A DNA stretch of 64,000 nt from Rivularia sp. T60_A2020_040 (GCA_015272215.1 JACYMD010000064.1:62001-126000); one strand, 5' to 3'; numbered from the stretch's first letter, positions 36,001 through 45,465 are shown. Notes: a model not told the origin generated them from the sequence alone. Numbers and translations are program-made.

Positions 36001-37437
36001 CTATTGCCTACTAACTGTTTTGAAATTTCCACCAATGAAAAACTGAGCTATCAAATAAACGAGTATTCCCGCAGCCATTCCAGGAAGGACTTCGTAAACA
36101 AGTCTTGATAATTCAGGGGTGGTTTTCCATATTAAAGCGGCGGATATTCCAGCTAACATCATTGCCACCGCAACGGTTTTGTTAATCGGTTTTTGCAGTA
36201 CACGTACTATAAATAAAGGTCCTAATGCTGAAGCTAAAGCCGACCAAGAAAATGTAACTAAGAAAAATACACTTTGGTTTCCAACTAAGGCGATTACAAA
36301 GACTGCTGCGGTAACAGTTAAGGTACCTAATTTAACAATTTTATAGGAATGGGCAAATTGAGGAAAGATATCTTGAGTAAGGGCTGCTGAACATGAAAGT
36401 ATCTGTGAATCTGCTGTGGACATTGTTGCAGAAAATACCCCAGCTAATATTAGTCCTACTAAAATAGCTGGCAATAAATCCAAGGATAACAAAGGTAAAG
36501 CTAATTCTGGGTCGCCGTTATTTAATAATTCTGGTAATATTACCCGTGCTGCTAAGCCGATACCAAGGGAAGCGAATGAGGTGGTTAAACCGGCGATGAT
36601 TTTGATATCGCGGGCTTTGGCAACGTTTTGGGCATTATCAATTGCCATTGCACGCACCATAATATGAGGTTGCCCGACTACACCAAATCCAGCTACTAAC
36701 CAACCGATAAAGAAGGGTATAAAACCCAATGGTAAATTTGCTGGGTTTAAGTTTACCAAGGTTGGGTCAATTTGAGCCAATTGTGTCCAAAGTCCATCGA
36801 ATCCACCGCATTTTACAATGGAAACAGCTAATAATAGCAGTAAAGAACCAATCATAATTATTGCTTGTACGGCATCCGTCCAAATTGAAGCGCGGATTCC
36901 TCCAGAAAAACAGTAGATGACAACAATTATGGCTCCGATAATAGTACCGATACTATAATCCCAGTTAAAAACTGCGCTGAGTGCTTTGCTTCCTGCGACT
37001 AATTGGGCTGCTGCGTAGGAACCAAGAAAAGCTATAGTAATTAAAGCTGAAATAACCGTGATTGCACGGACTCCGTTAGTATTTTGACCTAAGAAAGCAG
37101 AAACTGTCTCCGTTTTGGTTGCTTCAGAAATTTCTCTTAATCTTTTAAAAAATAGCCACCAAGCGATATAGTCTCCTATTGCCCAACCAATAATTAGCCA
37201 AATAGAAGAGATTCCGGTTTTATAAGCAAAACCAACTTGACCGATAAATAGTAAACCACTTTGTCCTGTGGACATTGCTGAAAGTGCTGTCAACCAAGGA
37301 TTTACATTTCTACCTGCTAACAAATAATCGGTAGTATTATTTTGCTTTTGAGTTGCCGAATATATTCCCACCACTGTAAACAAAAGCATAAAACCGATGA
37401 AAGTAATCGCAATCCAAATTTGATTTGCCATTATCAT
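36001..37437 (-). CDS. Sodium:solute symporter (SSS family, PutP-like)
   Basis: Membrane symporter of 478 residues with about 13 helices. SSS landmarks: TDYLLAGRNVNPWLTALSAM near residue 34, SGGIRASIWTDAVQAIIM near residue 180 and AGVFSATMSTADSQILSCSA, which carries Na2-site Ser/Thr. Closest recognisable type is Na+/proline (PutP). It heads the ureE-ureF-ureG genes with a 39-bp gap, so a nitrogen-compound substrate (proline, or possibly urea as in DUR3-type members) is inferred. The start could be at MI or MA (three codons apart). Confidence 0.87.
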   Translation of the reverse strand: MIMANQIWIAITFIGFMLLFTVVGIYSATQKQNNTTDYLLAGRNVNPWLTALSAMSTGQSGLLFIGQVGFAYKTGISSIWLIIGWAIGDYIAWWLFFKRLREISEATKTETVSAFLGQNTNGVRAITVISALITIAFLGSYAAAQLVAGSKALSAVFNWDYSIGTIIGAIIVVIYCFSGGIRASIWTDAVQAIIMIGSLLLLLAVSIVKCGGFDGLWTQLAQIDPTLVNLNPANLPLGFIPFFIGWLVAGFGVVGQPHIMVRAMAIDNAQNVAKARDIKIIAGLTTSFASLGIGLAARVILPELLNNGDPELALPLLSLDLLPAILVGLILAGVFSATMSTADSQILSCSAALTQDIFPQFAHSYKIVKLGTLTVTAAVFVIALVGNQSVFFLVTFSWSALASALGPLFIVRVLQKPINKTVAVAMMLAGISAALIWKTTPELSRLVYEVLPGMAAGILVYLIAQFFIGGNFKTVSRQ

Positions 37438-38316
37438 CTTGATATCTAGTTGAAATATTTACATTGATATATTGATTTTTTCACAATTCGGCTTCATCTC
37501 ATCAACATTTCTCTTAACTTAATTTCCTCTATTTAGCTTAAAAATTTGCTTATCAGGGAACACCCTATATCCACAATCTTTTTTATATAAGCGGGTAGGA
37601 ACAATGATGAATAGCAAAATGTCTTTGATTTTTATCATACGCTTAAATATTTTTGATTTTTTGTATTCATATCAATAAATTATTCTCGATTGTACAGTAC
37701 AAATCATCAAAAATTTATATGTCAAGTAAAAACAATTTAAATAATAGATAATGAATAATTATTTATTCATTAATTTAAAAAATCAGCTTTTTCATGTTAT
37801 TTGCATCACATCATCTCAAGAAAATTAGATATACTAATATAGTATTACCTTACGTTGAGGATTTCTGAAATATTGACTGTTAACAGCTAGCAGTCAACTA
37901 GTAAAACCCATCTTTTTACAACTAAAATAGGATTGTTATAAAACTGTCACATGGTGTTATACATAAAAATTTAAATCTAAGTAAACTTTCGATTAAGGTG
38001 AAAAAAAATACTATTATTTGAGATAATTCAGTGCTAAATATAAACAAATATATAATATAAAACACTTAAAAAGTTATGAAATATGTGATATTTTCAGATT
38101 TATTTAATGTGTTATACATTGCGGTATTACCAACCAAATAAATGTTAGATTGTAAATTCTAGTTTCAATCAGAAATTTTAGGAATTTTTGCTCATCGTCA
38201 TTCGTTGCTCATGTTATACACATATTGGAATATTTAAACTCCCGGATTTATTCGTGGAGTTAATCCAAAATCGATTAACTTTATTTTCTAAAACTAATTT
38301 TCGGAGATGCATAAAA
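37438..38316. other. Long AT-rich gene-free region with a hairpin
   Basis: About 880 bases, very AT-rich, without a convincing gene. A reading frame open from 38188 lacks family resemblance before the Met at 38317. Near the end is a hairpin ACTCC...GGAGT with the TTTA loop (38238-38260), similar in form to the hairpin at 47534-47551. Promoters of the symporter and the GAF-TPR gene are expected here. Confidence 0.6.
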
Positions 38317-39813
38317 ATGGGTTTGCAACCACCACTACCTAATAACGAACTAGCTAGATTAGCAGCACTTAGACAATATCAAATACTCGATACTCCCTCA
38401 GAAAAAGTATTTGATGATTTTACCTTTCTAGCTGCACAAATTTGTCGTACCCCCATTGCATTGATTAGTTTTGTCGATGGCGATCGCCAATGGTTCAAAT
38501 CGAAGGTTGGTGTAGATGTAGATTGTACTCCCAGAGATGTAGCCTTCTGTGCTTATGCAATAATGCAGCAGCAACCGTTAGTTGTTGCCAATGCTTTGAA
38601 GGACTCTAGATTTGCAAACAACCCTTTGGTGACTCAAGAACCAAAAATTCGGTTTTATGCAGGCGCACCTTTAATTACACCATCGGGATATGGTATCGGA
38701 ACATTATGTGTAATTGATACAGTACCACGAGATTTAAGTTTAGAGCAACAAGAAGCATTAAAAGCATTAAGCAATCAAGTAATAGCACAGTTGGAAATGC
38801 GACGTAATGTGCTGACTGTATCGCGTAACATCATACAGCGACAGCAAAAAGATGCAGAAATTCGCCAAAAAGAAGAGTTTATTGAAGTTATTTATCGAAG
38901 AGGGTTAGATAAAGTTCAAAAAGGGGATTATGAAGCCGCGATAATCGATTTTAGCCAGTATTTACAACTCAAACCCAATGGAATAAAAGCTTATCATCAA
39001 CGAGGATTAGCTTTTCACAAGTTAGGAGACTATCAAAATGCAATTGCAGATTTAAATCAATATTTACGCTTCAACCCGTCGGATGCGGAAGCTAGATATA
39101 GTAGAGGACTTATCCGTTCTCAACTTGGAGATTACAATGGAGCAACTGCTGATTATACACAAGGTTTAAGCATTAATCCTGAATATATAAATAATTATAG
39201 CCAGGTTGATAACCATAATTCGGAATTAATTCTTCCTGAAAGTGAAGATTCTTATCAAAAAATCACTTTAGATTCTATTGAAGCTGCATCAATTCAACCT
39301 GACTATACAGTTACTGTTGATTCTAATATTATCAGTTCAGAACTCAACAACGAATATCATCGAGCAATTTCGGAATTTGCGGAAAATTTACCACCATTAT
39401 CTGAAAATGTAGAAGTTTATATAAAACTAGCTAATGATTGTTATAAAAATCAAAATTACACTAAAGCATTAGAAAACTATACTTTAGCTTTACAACTAAA
39501 TTCTAACAATGCTTTGATTTATCTAAATCGGGGTCATGCTAATTATAAGTTGAAAAAATATGGTGATGCAATCGAAGATTATACCCAAACTTTGCGACTA
39601 AATCCTGATAATGATAAAGCTTATATTGGACTGGGTAATACTTGTTGCGAAATGAAAAACTATGATAAAGCAATTGAATATTATACCCAAGCTTTAATTT
39701 TAAATCCTGATAATGATAAAGCTTATATTAGTCGAGGTAATGCGCGTTCTAAACTTAAAGATTATACCGGCGCAATGGAAGATTATAAAATGGTATGGGC
39801 AAGAAAGGGATAA
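38317..39813 (+). CDS. GAF domain plus TPR protein
   Basis: 498 residues from the ATG at 38317, chosen because the conserved sequence begins there and a GGAG site lies 10 bases upstream. N-terminal GAF domain (about 10-165; LAALRQYQILDTPSEKVFDDF, GAPLITPSGYGIGTLCVID) of the type linked to signalling proteins, a linker helix, then two groups of TPRs: about three units at 190-290 and about three at 370-495. No kinase, cyclase or output domain is present, so it probably acts as a sensor scaffold for a partner protein. Ligand unknown. Tandem TPR units near the C-terminus are almost identical (LRLNPDNDKAYIGLGN / LILNPDNDKAYISRGN). Confidence 0.82.
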   Translation: MGLQPPLPNNELARLAALRQYQILDTPSEKVFDDFTFLAAQICRTPIALISFVDGDRQWFKSKVGVDVDCTPRDVAFCAYAIMQQQPLVVANALKDSRFANNPLVTQEPKIRFYAGAPLITPSGYGIGTLCVIDTVPRDLSLEQQEALKALSNQVIAQLEMRRNVLTVSRNIIQRQQKDAEIRQKEEFIEVIYRRGLDKVQKGDYEAAIIDFSQYLQLKPNGIKAYHQRGLAFHKLGDYQNAIADLNQYLRFNPSDAEARYSRGLIRSQLGDYNGATADYTQGLSINPEYINNYSQVDNHNSELILPESEDSYQKITLDSIEAASIQPDYTVTVDSNIISSELNNEYHRAISEFAENLPPLSENVEVYIKLANDCYKNQNYTKALENYTLALQLNSNNALIYLNRGHANYKLKKYGDAIEDYTQTLRLNPDNDKAYIGLGNTCCEMKNYDKAIEYYTQALILNPDNDKAYISRGNARSKLKDYTGAMEDYKMVWARKG

Positions 39814-39913
39814 GAATGGTAATTGGTAATTGGGAATGGGTAATTGGTAATGAGGAGAAATAGCTGTCAACTGTCAACTATCTCCTATTTAGGCTTCATC
39901 CCGTCCATGAACT

Positions 39914-40174
39914 TCAGCAGGGGTGCACAACGCTCCCGCCAACTTTAACATTCTTAACCGCGCTACCGAGTTCGACAACTTCCCCCATGAATTCGTGTCC
40001 GAGGATATCTCCTTTTTCCATGGTGGGGATATATCCATCATAAAGATGTAAATCAGAACCACATATTGCCGTCGAAGTTATTTTGACAATAGCATCACGG
40101 GGATTGAGAATCTTAGGGTCGGGTACTGTTTCTACCCGTACATCATTAGCACCATGCCAGCAAACAGCTTTCAT
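39914..40174 (-). pseudogene. Zinc-dependent alcohol dehydrogenase, N-terminal fragment
   Basis: Only the first 86 or so residues of a medium-chain Zn dehydrogenase remain: [20 protein letters not shown], then [15 protein letters not shown] with the catalytic zinc ligands C and H-E of GHEFMGEV. The frame stops after [10 protein letters not shown], where about 280 more residues (NAD domain included) would be expected. Repeat DNA (TCAACTG and TAATTGG units) follows at once, so a deletion between repeats probably removed the rest. The real start is at 40174; the codons before it are repeat sequence. It was perhaps the distal gene of the stress cluster to its right. Confidence 0.85.
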
Positions 40175-40245
40175 ATTAATTATTAATTGATAATTGAGAG
40201 TTGACAGTTGACGGTTTTTCACCTTTGACCTTTGACCTTTAACCT

Positions 40246-40632
40246 TTAATTATGGTCATAATATTTTTGTTTACCAGTTATTGGTTCAACTGTCTCATCT
40301 ATTTTCTGTTCGGTTGACTGTAGAAAATCCTTTGTACTTTCAGGTAATGGTTCGTCAAGATTCAGCTTTTCTCGAACATTATCGGCAGTATTTTTGAGAT
40401 TTGCTTGAAGATTTTCAATGGGATTATTGTTATCAACATTAATCCGATTATTTGGATTCGGTACATTATATTCGGTTGCTTCTGGTGTCAGTGTTGCGGC
40501 TTGTACTGCGATATTTGGATAATTAAAAGCCGATAGAAAAATCAAACTTAATCCAATCAATACTGCTGCATCTGTTCTCTTACTGATGAGATTTTGCAAC
40601 CAATAAACTATTTTTTTGATTATTTTTTTCAT
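40246..40632 (-). CDS. Small membrane-anchored protein of unknown function
   Basis: 128 residues. A basic N-terminus and one hydrophobic helix (about 22-46, [20 protein letters not shown]) ending in an AVQAA possible cleavage site. An Asn/Pro-rich linker and an amphipathic helix ([21 protein letters not shown]) follow. Not recognised. It sits in a minus-strand run with SRPBCC, DJ-1/DUF2383 and DUF2267 genes, which suggests an envelope or general-stress role. Inference only. Confidence 0.65.
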   Translation of the reverse strand: MKKIIKKIVYWLQNLISKRTDAAVLIGLSLIFLSAFNYPNIAVQAATLTPEATEYNVPNPNNRINVDNNNPIENLQANLKNTADNVREKLNLDEPLPESTKDFLQSTEQKIDETVEPITGKQKYYDHN

Positions 40633-40688
40633 TACACACCTGTATTTTGTTGCCTAAAATATTTCTTCAATAAGAAATTTGTAACTAA

Positions 40689-41171
40689 TTAAGAACTACC
40701 TTTAGGTTGTCCTTCTGTAGTTGCAATTTCACCCGTTTCCATTAACATTTTAAAACGGTTTAAATCATCACCAATTTGCTGTTTTGGTTCTTCTCCAAAC
40801 AACTTGGCGAGAACAGCACCAATAGTACCACCGGGTGGTTGATAAACAATGACTACTTTTACCTCTGTACCGCGATTTCCAGGAGCTTTACTAAAGCGAA
40901 TAAAGCCGGAATTCTCAATATCAGCATCTTTTACCGATGACCAAGAAATAAACTCGTTTTTTTGGTCTTCAATAATATTTGCATCCCATTCAACACTAGT
41001 GCCTAAAGGAGCTTTTGCTACCCAATGGGAAGATTTTTGATCATACACCTTGACTAACTTTAAATGATGCATGAACTGGGGTAAATTTTCAAAGTTATGC
41101 CAAAAATTATAAAGTTCATCCTGTGGTTTATTGATAGTTACCGTTTTTTCAACTTGTATGGTTTTGCTCAT
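40689..41171 (-). CDS. SRPBCC/polyketide cyclase family protein
   Basis: 160 residues of the START-like (Bet v1-like) fold: QVEKTVTINKPQDELYNFWHNFENLPQFMHHLK, WSSVKDADIENSGFIRF and VKVVIVYQPPGG. The family binds a hydrophobic ligand in a deep pocket; members near DUF2267/DUF2383 genes are seen in stress clusters. No catalytic residue can be assigned. Same strand as its neighbours with gaps under 75 bp, so co-transcription is likely. Confidence 0.85.
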   Translation of the reverse strand: MSKTIQVEKTVTINKPQDELYNFWHNFENLPQFMHHLKLVKVYDQKSSHWVAKAPLGTSVEWDANIIEDQKNEFISWSSVKDADIENSGFIRFSKAPGNRGTEVKVVIVYQPPGGTIGAVLAKLFGEEPKQQIGDDLNRFKMLMETGEIATTEGQPKGSS

Positions 41172-41244
41172 TAATTTATGCCTCTTTTAAACTAGTTATC
41201 AACTATTTATCTTGATTGACTAATAATTGATAACTGTTAACTGA

Positions 41245-42333
41245 TTAGATTGCAGTACCAGTTGTAGGTTTAGCTGGTTTAAGTTCGCTACCCATTCTTG
41301 CTTTATAAAGGTCTCCTAACCGCTGTTCCTGACTCATCATATCTTTTTGAATTTGAGTAAAAATTTGAGTTGTTACTGGGTCAGTATATGCGACCATCAT
41401 TGTACCAACATCATTTATTCCTGTCTGTAAATCACCCAAAGCACAGCGAATTTGATAAATATCATCACTACCTTTAATGGCATTCTTTACCTTAGCGTAA
41501 CCTTCAGCAATCTTTGTAGTTAATGATGGTTTTTCACCTAATTGTTCAAGACGTGCTTCTAATTTTTGGATGTGAACTTCCTTATTAGTAATCATCTCTT
41601 GAAACAGAGATTTTACAGATGTATCAGATTCTTTTTCGGCGTATTTTCTTAAAGCTTCGTGAGAATAACGTTCCCCAGATAAAACGGTATTTAAACCACT
41701 AATAATATCCCCTTTATGAGAACCACCCCAAGCATCTGCAATTTTCCACCATTCAGCATTTGGGTCATTTTCACTGGGTAAATCTGCCGCTTTTCCACCG
41801 TAACCCAAACGGCTTAAAATTGCTGTAGCAAAAATAGGTAAATCACCAGGTTGACGAGAAGTAATTAAATTTCCATCTACTACTAAAGGTTCGTCTTTAT
41901 AATTAACACCAGCGTTAATCATGTCCTTACTAATTGCGCTGAAACCAGTAGCAGTTTTACCTTTAAGTAAATCCCCTTCAATTAACAATTGAGGTCCGTG
42001 ACATACCGCAGCAACTAGTTTACCTTGACTCATTGCTTCTTGAACAAACCGCACAGTATTAGGATTGCGACGCATTTTGTCGGGAGCCATTCCTCCAGGA
42101 ATTATTACTGCATCAAAATCGGAAGCTATAGCTTCAGTAGTTGTTCCATCAGCTTTTTGAGAAACTTTTCCCTGCTTACCTTTATAAGCTTCGTTCATCT
42201 GAGAACCTAAAACAGATACTTCCATTCCTGCTTGTTTTAAAGCTTGATAAGGAACTTGAAATTCTGAATCTTCGACTCCATTTTCAATCAGAATTGCTAC
42301 TTTCTTTTTTCCAGAATTATTTGTGGATACCAT
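41245..42333 (-). CDS. DJ-1/PfpI domain fused to DUF2383 four-helix domain
   Basis: 362 residues from the ATG at 42333 (preferred over 42378 because a GGGA site lies upstream and homology starts there). Residues about 8-180 are a DJ-1/PfpI class I glutaminase-like domain with IIPGGMAPDKMR and nucleophile Cys at about 111 in AAVCHGPQ, and a Glu in the IENGVED loop. Residues about 205-315 are a ferritin-like DUF2383 domain (GLNTVLSGERYSHEALRKYAEKES, EVHIQKLEARLEQLG). The pairing suggests an oxidative or glycation stress role, but the fusion is not a textbook architecture. Flanked by SRPBCC and DUF2267 genes on the same strand. Confidence 0.85.
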   Translation of the reverse strand: MVSTNNSGKKKVAILIENGVEDSEFQVPYQALKQAGMEVSVLGSQMNEAYKGKQGKVSQKADGTTTEAIASDFDAVIIPGGMAPDKMRRNPNTVRFVQEAMSQGKLVAAVCHGPQLLIEGDLLKGKTATGFSAISKDMINAGVNYKDEPLVVDGNLITSRQPGDLPIFATAILSRLGYGGKAADLPSENDPNAEWWKIADAWGGSHKGDIISGLNTVLSGERYSHEALRKYAEKESDTSVKSLFQEMITNKEVHIQKLEARLEQLGEKPSLTTKIAEGYAKVKNAIKGSDDIYQIRCALGDLQTGINDVGTMMVAYTDPVTTQIFTQIQKDMMSQEQRLGDLYKARMGSELKPAKPTTGTAI

Positions 42334-42416
42334 ATTTATTTTTCCCTTTATTATTGAGTTGACGTTTTTTTGCTTCAAAAATTAAATTAATCTAACTTTT
42401 AAACTTTTTCACTGTA

Positions 42417-42818
42417 TTATACAGACGCTTTATTTTCAGATACTGTAGGAAAAAGTTCTGCATAATCATCAGAAAAATTATGCTTAAAATCGGCAAATTC
42501 ACCGGGAGATACCGCATTTTGTAATACTGTAAAAACAGCCCGGACTTGCATGATTGCATCGGTAGATTTTACATCTGCTTTCTTACTTACACGTTCGATA
42601 AATTCTTGCAACTTAAAATGTTGACCATTTTCACCTTCACGTCCGCGCAAATATTGAGCGATTTCTTCTGGTAATTGTGCGGCTAAATCTTTGGCTTCAT
42701 CACCAACAATTCGCTCTTTAATAGTTTCTAATGTTGCGCGAGTTACTCTTTCAGTTTGTTCGCGAGAATCAACTTGAGCAACGCTTTGAACGTGTTTTAT
42801 AAATTCGTCGTACTTCAT
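42417..42818 (-). CDS. DUF2267 protein
   Basis: 133 residues, all-helical. YDEFIKHVQSVAQVDSREQTERVTRATLETIKERI and LPEEIAQYLRG define the DUF2267 family, whose molecular role is unknown and which is often co-located with stress genes. It is the promoter-proximal gene of the minus-strand cluster DUF2267, DJ-1/DUF2383, SRPBCC, small membrane protein, alcohol dehydrogenase fragment. Confidence 0.9.
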   Translation of the reverse strand: MKYDEFIKHVQSVAQVDSREQTERVTRATLETIKERIVGDEAKDLAAQLPEEIAQYLRGREGENGQHFKLQEFIERVSKKADVKSTDAIMQVRAVFTVLQNAVSPGEFADFKHNFSDDYAELFPTVSENKASV

Positions 42819-43261
42819 AAAAACATCTCCGATTTATGCAATTTTTTTTTGGACACTGTTATATATAGGGCATTTTAATTAATAAGTTACTATCTACAAC
42901 CAAAAAAATATTTTTAAACTTTATTAAACGAATTTTAGATAAATCACAAAATATTCATAAAATATTCAGAGAATTCAATCTTACACATCATAAATATCGC
43001 CATGAATAAAAAAAAAGCTATAAATCAACAATTATGAATATTTTTCGCAATAACAAGTGTTTGCTGATTCATAGCTTTAAACAACTTTGTGAGGTTGCTT
43101 TTATGTGGATTGTTATTTACAACGATATGTATTTATCAACTATTTAACTTCGTTCGCAAGGGAGATATTCTTTTACTACTTTGGTTATACTTCTTTTGGA
43201 GGAGAGATATTTTAAAATAAAGAGCTATGGTGATAGTGTAAGATTATAAGTAATATTATTT
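42819..43261. other. Divergent promoter region with an inverted repeat
   Basis: 443 bases between two divergent genes. Arms AAAGCTATAAATCA (43014-43027) and TGATTCATAGCTTT (43075-43088) match at 13 of 14 positions with a 47-base interior; it could be an operator pair or an RNA stem. No ORF. Confidence 0.55.
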
Positions 43262-43660
43262 ATGAGCCAAGAAAATATCAATAATCAAGCTGAAATTAGT
43301 GATTTACCTCAAGAAATAACTGAATCCTACGGAACCGGAGTTAGTCAACAACCGGGAATGAATATTGGTGGAAGAGTCATAAAAGAACAACAAAATCAGC
43401 ACAATGCAACTAGTCCGGAATTAACCGGAGGTGATGTTGATGCTTATTGGGAAGATGCAAATTCTGTTGGTGATGAAGCTGTTGGTGGTACTGTTGCAAC
43501 TCCAGATAAAAATGTGACAGAAGAATTAGAAAAAGCCGTCGGTTTGGAAATGGATGATCGACAACCCCTGCAAACAAATGATATCTTAGATAGACGTGAT
43601 GATAATCGTTGGGAATTAGACCCTAAATCATCGGAAGATTATCAGAATCATTCTAAATAA
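43262..43660 (+). CDS. Cyanobacterial DUF6335-like protein
   Basis: 132 residues, acidic and apparently disordered. Conserved core TSPELTGGDVDAYWEDANSVGDEAVGGTVATPDKNV (in pieces, about residues 56-92) followed by VTEELEKAVGLEM matches the DUF6335 pattern as I remember it. Function unknown; members are often stress-associated. Likely its own transcript, ended by the hairpin at 43792. Confidence 0.7.
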   Translation: MSQENINNQAEISDLPQEITESYGTGVSQQPGMNIGGRVIKEQQNQHNATSPELTGGDVDAYWEDANSVGDEAVGGTVATPDKNVTEELEKAVGLEMDDRQPLQTNDILDRRDDNRWELDPKSSEDYQNHSK

Positions 43661-43791
43661 AGAGAATTGGGAATAGGGAATTGGGAATTGGGAATAGGGA
43701 ATTGGGAGAAATGGAAATAAAATATATCAAGAATGACACAGATGCTTGAATTATGACTATCTAATCATAGAAATTCATCTGATAATTAAGG

Positions 43792-43820
43792 AACCTGGTT
43801 TTTAAAAACCGGGTTTTTTA
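43792..43820 (+). terminator. Rho-independent terminator
   Basis: Stem AACCTGGTTTTT (43792-43803) / AAAAACCGGGTT (43804-43815) with one G.U pair, followed by TTTT. It follows the DUF6335-like gene by 130 bp. The rest of the gap 43661-44096 is TTGGGAA repeat and AT-rich DNA without a gene. Confidence 0.7.
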
Positions 43821-44096
43821 ATTGGGTACCTGTAAAATTAAAGAGATTTATATATTAATTTTATTACTTGAGACGATTGACTTTTTGCATGGCAATATTA
43901 TCTGACAAAATTTTGATTAGTTAGAATAAGTAAACTTCAAATAATGGTACTTTTAAAAATACTCTCTGGGTTGAAATTATCTGTTTAATTTTTATTCTTT
44001 ACGACATCAATACATCTGTCTTGAGTAGGGTTAAATACTTGATAGTAATTTGATACGGTTGAAACTAATAGAAATTTGTTGCAATCGGATTTAAAT

Positions 44097-44588
44097 ATGG
44101 AAGCTACACAAACTAACGACCCTAAAATTCGCGAATTAGTTGGAGCATTTAATAAACTAGATGTAGATGAACAGTTAGCTTTGTTCTATTTCATCTATAA
44201 AGAAATGGGTGATTCAATCACACCTGCTGCACCAGGAGCAAGTACCGTTTCTCCAGCAATTGCTGATGGTTTATTCAATCAAGTTAAAGAATTATCTCAC
44301 GAAGAACAATTACAACTACAACGTGATTTAATCAACAAGGCTGATACTTTACATAGTCGCGAATATGGTTCAATGAGCGATACGACTAAGCTACTATTTT
44401 GGTATCGTTTAGCTCAAGGCATGGATGCTAAAACTATCATACCGATGCCGGGTAATTATCAACTTTCTTCTCAATCTCAAGAATTGATGGATAAAATTAA
44501 AGAATTAGATTTTAGTGTACAAATGAGTCTTTTCCGCGATTATGTAGCGCCAATGGGTGCTGAGCCTAAATCTGGTGCTTCCATTTAA
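44097..44588 (+). CDS. Helical carotenoid protein (OCP N-terminal domain homologue)
   Basis: 163 residues from the ATG at 44097 (an upstream TTG at 44076 is less likely). It corresponds to the all-helical N-terminal half of the orange carotenoid protein only: the core is LDVDEQLALFYFIYKEMGDSI (Tyr of the carotenoid tunnel), APGASTVSPAIADGLFNQV and LLFWYRLAQGMD with the conserved Trp. Helical carotenoid proteins bind a ketocarotenoid and quench singlet oxygen or phycobilisome energy. The C-terminal regulatory domain is absent, so this would not be light-switchable alone. The HCP clade cannot be set by eye. Confidence 0.92.
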   Translation: MEATQTNDPKIRELVGAFNKLDVDEQLALFYFIYKEMGDSITPAAPGASTVSPAIADGLFNQVKELSHEEQLQLQRDLINKADTLHSREYGSMSDTTKLLFWYRLAQGMDAKTIIPMPGNYQLSSQSQELMDKIKELDFSVQMSLFRDYVAPMGAEPKSGASI

Positions 44589-44642
44589 TAATTTTTGTTC
44601 TGAAGAACTTTTTGTTGAACACCATCTATATTAATTATGTAG

Positions 44643-44667
44643 AGACGTTGCATTGCAACGTCTTTAT
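44643..44667 (+). terminator. Terminator hairpin after the carotenoid protein gene
   Basis: 9-bp perfect stem AGACGTTGC (44643-44651) / GCAACGTCT (44655-44663) with a 3-base loop, followed by TTATT. Shares the AGACGT core with the palindrome at 24715-24737. Confidence 0.8.
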
Positions 44668-44714
44668 TAGTATTAAAATAACGTTACTTCGAGCCAACAA
44701 AAAAATTAAAATTT

Positions 44715-45416
44715 ATGAGTTTGATTTTAACCAACGATGACGGGATTGATGCTCCGGGTATTCAAGCACTGCTCAAAGCTGTAGAAAAATCTGCTATTTC
44801 ATCTCCAGTTATTATCGCTGCTCCTCAAGAACATTTATCTGGTTGCGGACATCAAGTTACTACGGTTCGTCCTTTAACTCTACAACGTCGCGACCATAAT
44901 GTATATGCTATCGCAGGTACTCCCGCAGATTGCGTTCGTTTATCTATTTCTCATATTTGTCCCGATGTCAAATGGGTACTCTCAGGAATTAACGCCGGAG
45001 GTAATATGGGAGTTGATTCTTATATTTCCGGTACTGTCGCTGCGGTTAGAGAAGCCGCAATGCATGGTATTAAAGGAATCGCGATTTCTCAATATAAGAA
45101 AAAAGGTTGGGAATTCAACTGGGATAATTCAGTTAAATGGACAACTCAAATTCTCACTGATTTATTAAATCGTCCATTACCATTAGGAAGTTTTTGGAAT
45201 GTCAATTTACCACATCTATCAGCAGAAGAAGCGCAACCAGAAGTAGTGTTTTGCCGTGCTTGTACTAAACCTCTACCTGTTAATTACCGCACTGAAGACG
45301 ATGATAAATTTTATTATACAGGGGAATATGCTCAACGAGAGAAAACCCCCGGTAGCGATGTAGAAGCTTGTTTTTCAGGGAAAATCGCAGTTACACAATT
45401 AACAATTATCAATTAA
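44715..45416 (+). CDS. surE: 5'/3'-nucleotidase SurE
   Basis: 233 residues. Metal-dependent phosphatase that dephosphorylates nucleoside monophosphates. LTNDDGIDAPGI (metal-binding DD), SGCGHQVTT, GTPADCVRL and SGINAGGNMGVDSYISGTVA carry the active-site pattern. It sits after the carotenoid protein gene with a terminator in between, so separate transcription is likely. SurE is often stress-associated in other bacteria. Confidence 0.95.
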   Translation: MSLILTNDDGIDAPGIQALLKAVEKSAISSPVIIAAPQEHLSGCGHQVTTVRPLTLQRRDHNVYAIAGTPADCVRLSISHICPDVKWVLSGINAGGNMGVDSYISGTVAAVREAAMHGIKGIAISQYKKKGWEFNWDNSVKWTTQILTDLLNRPLPLGSFWNVNLPHLSAEEAQPEVVFCRACTKPLPVNYRTEDDDKFYYTGEYAQREKTPGSDVEACFSGKIAVTQLTIIN

Positions 45417-45465
45417 CAATCAATTAATTGTTAATTGATAATTAATTAAAATTAATTTGCTTTGC

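Noticed and set aside
38188-38316. N-terminal extension of the GAF-TPR protein
   Set aside because: No conserved residues before Met at 38317, where a GGAG site and homology begin; the segment instead contains a dispersed hairpin.
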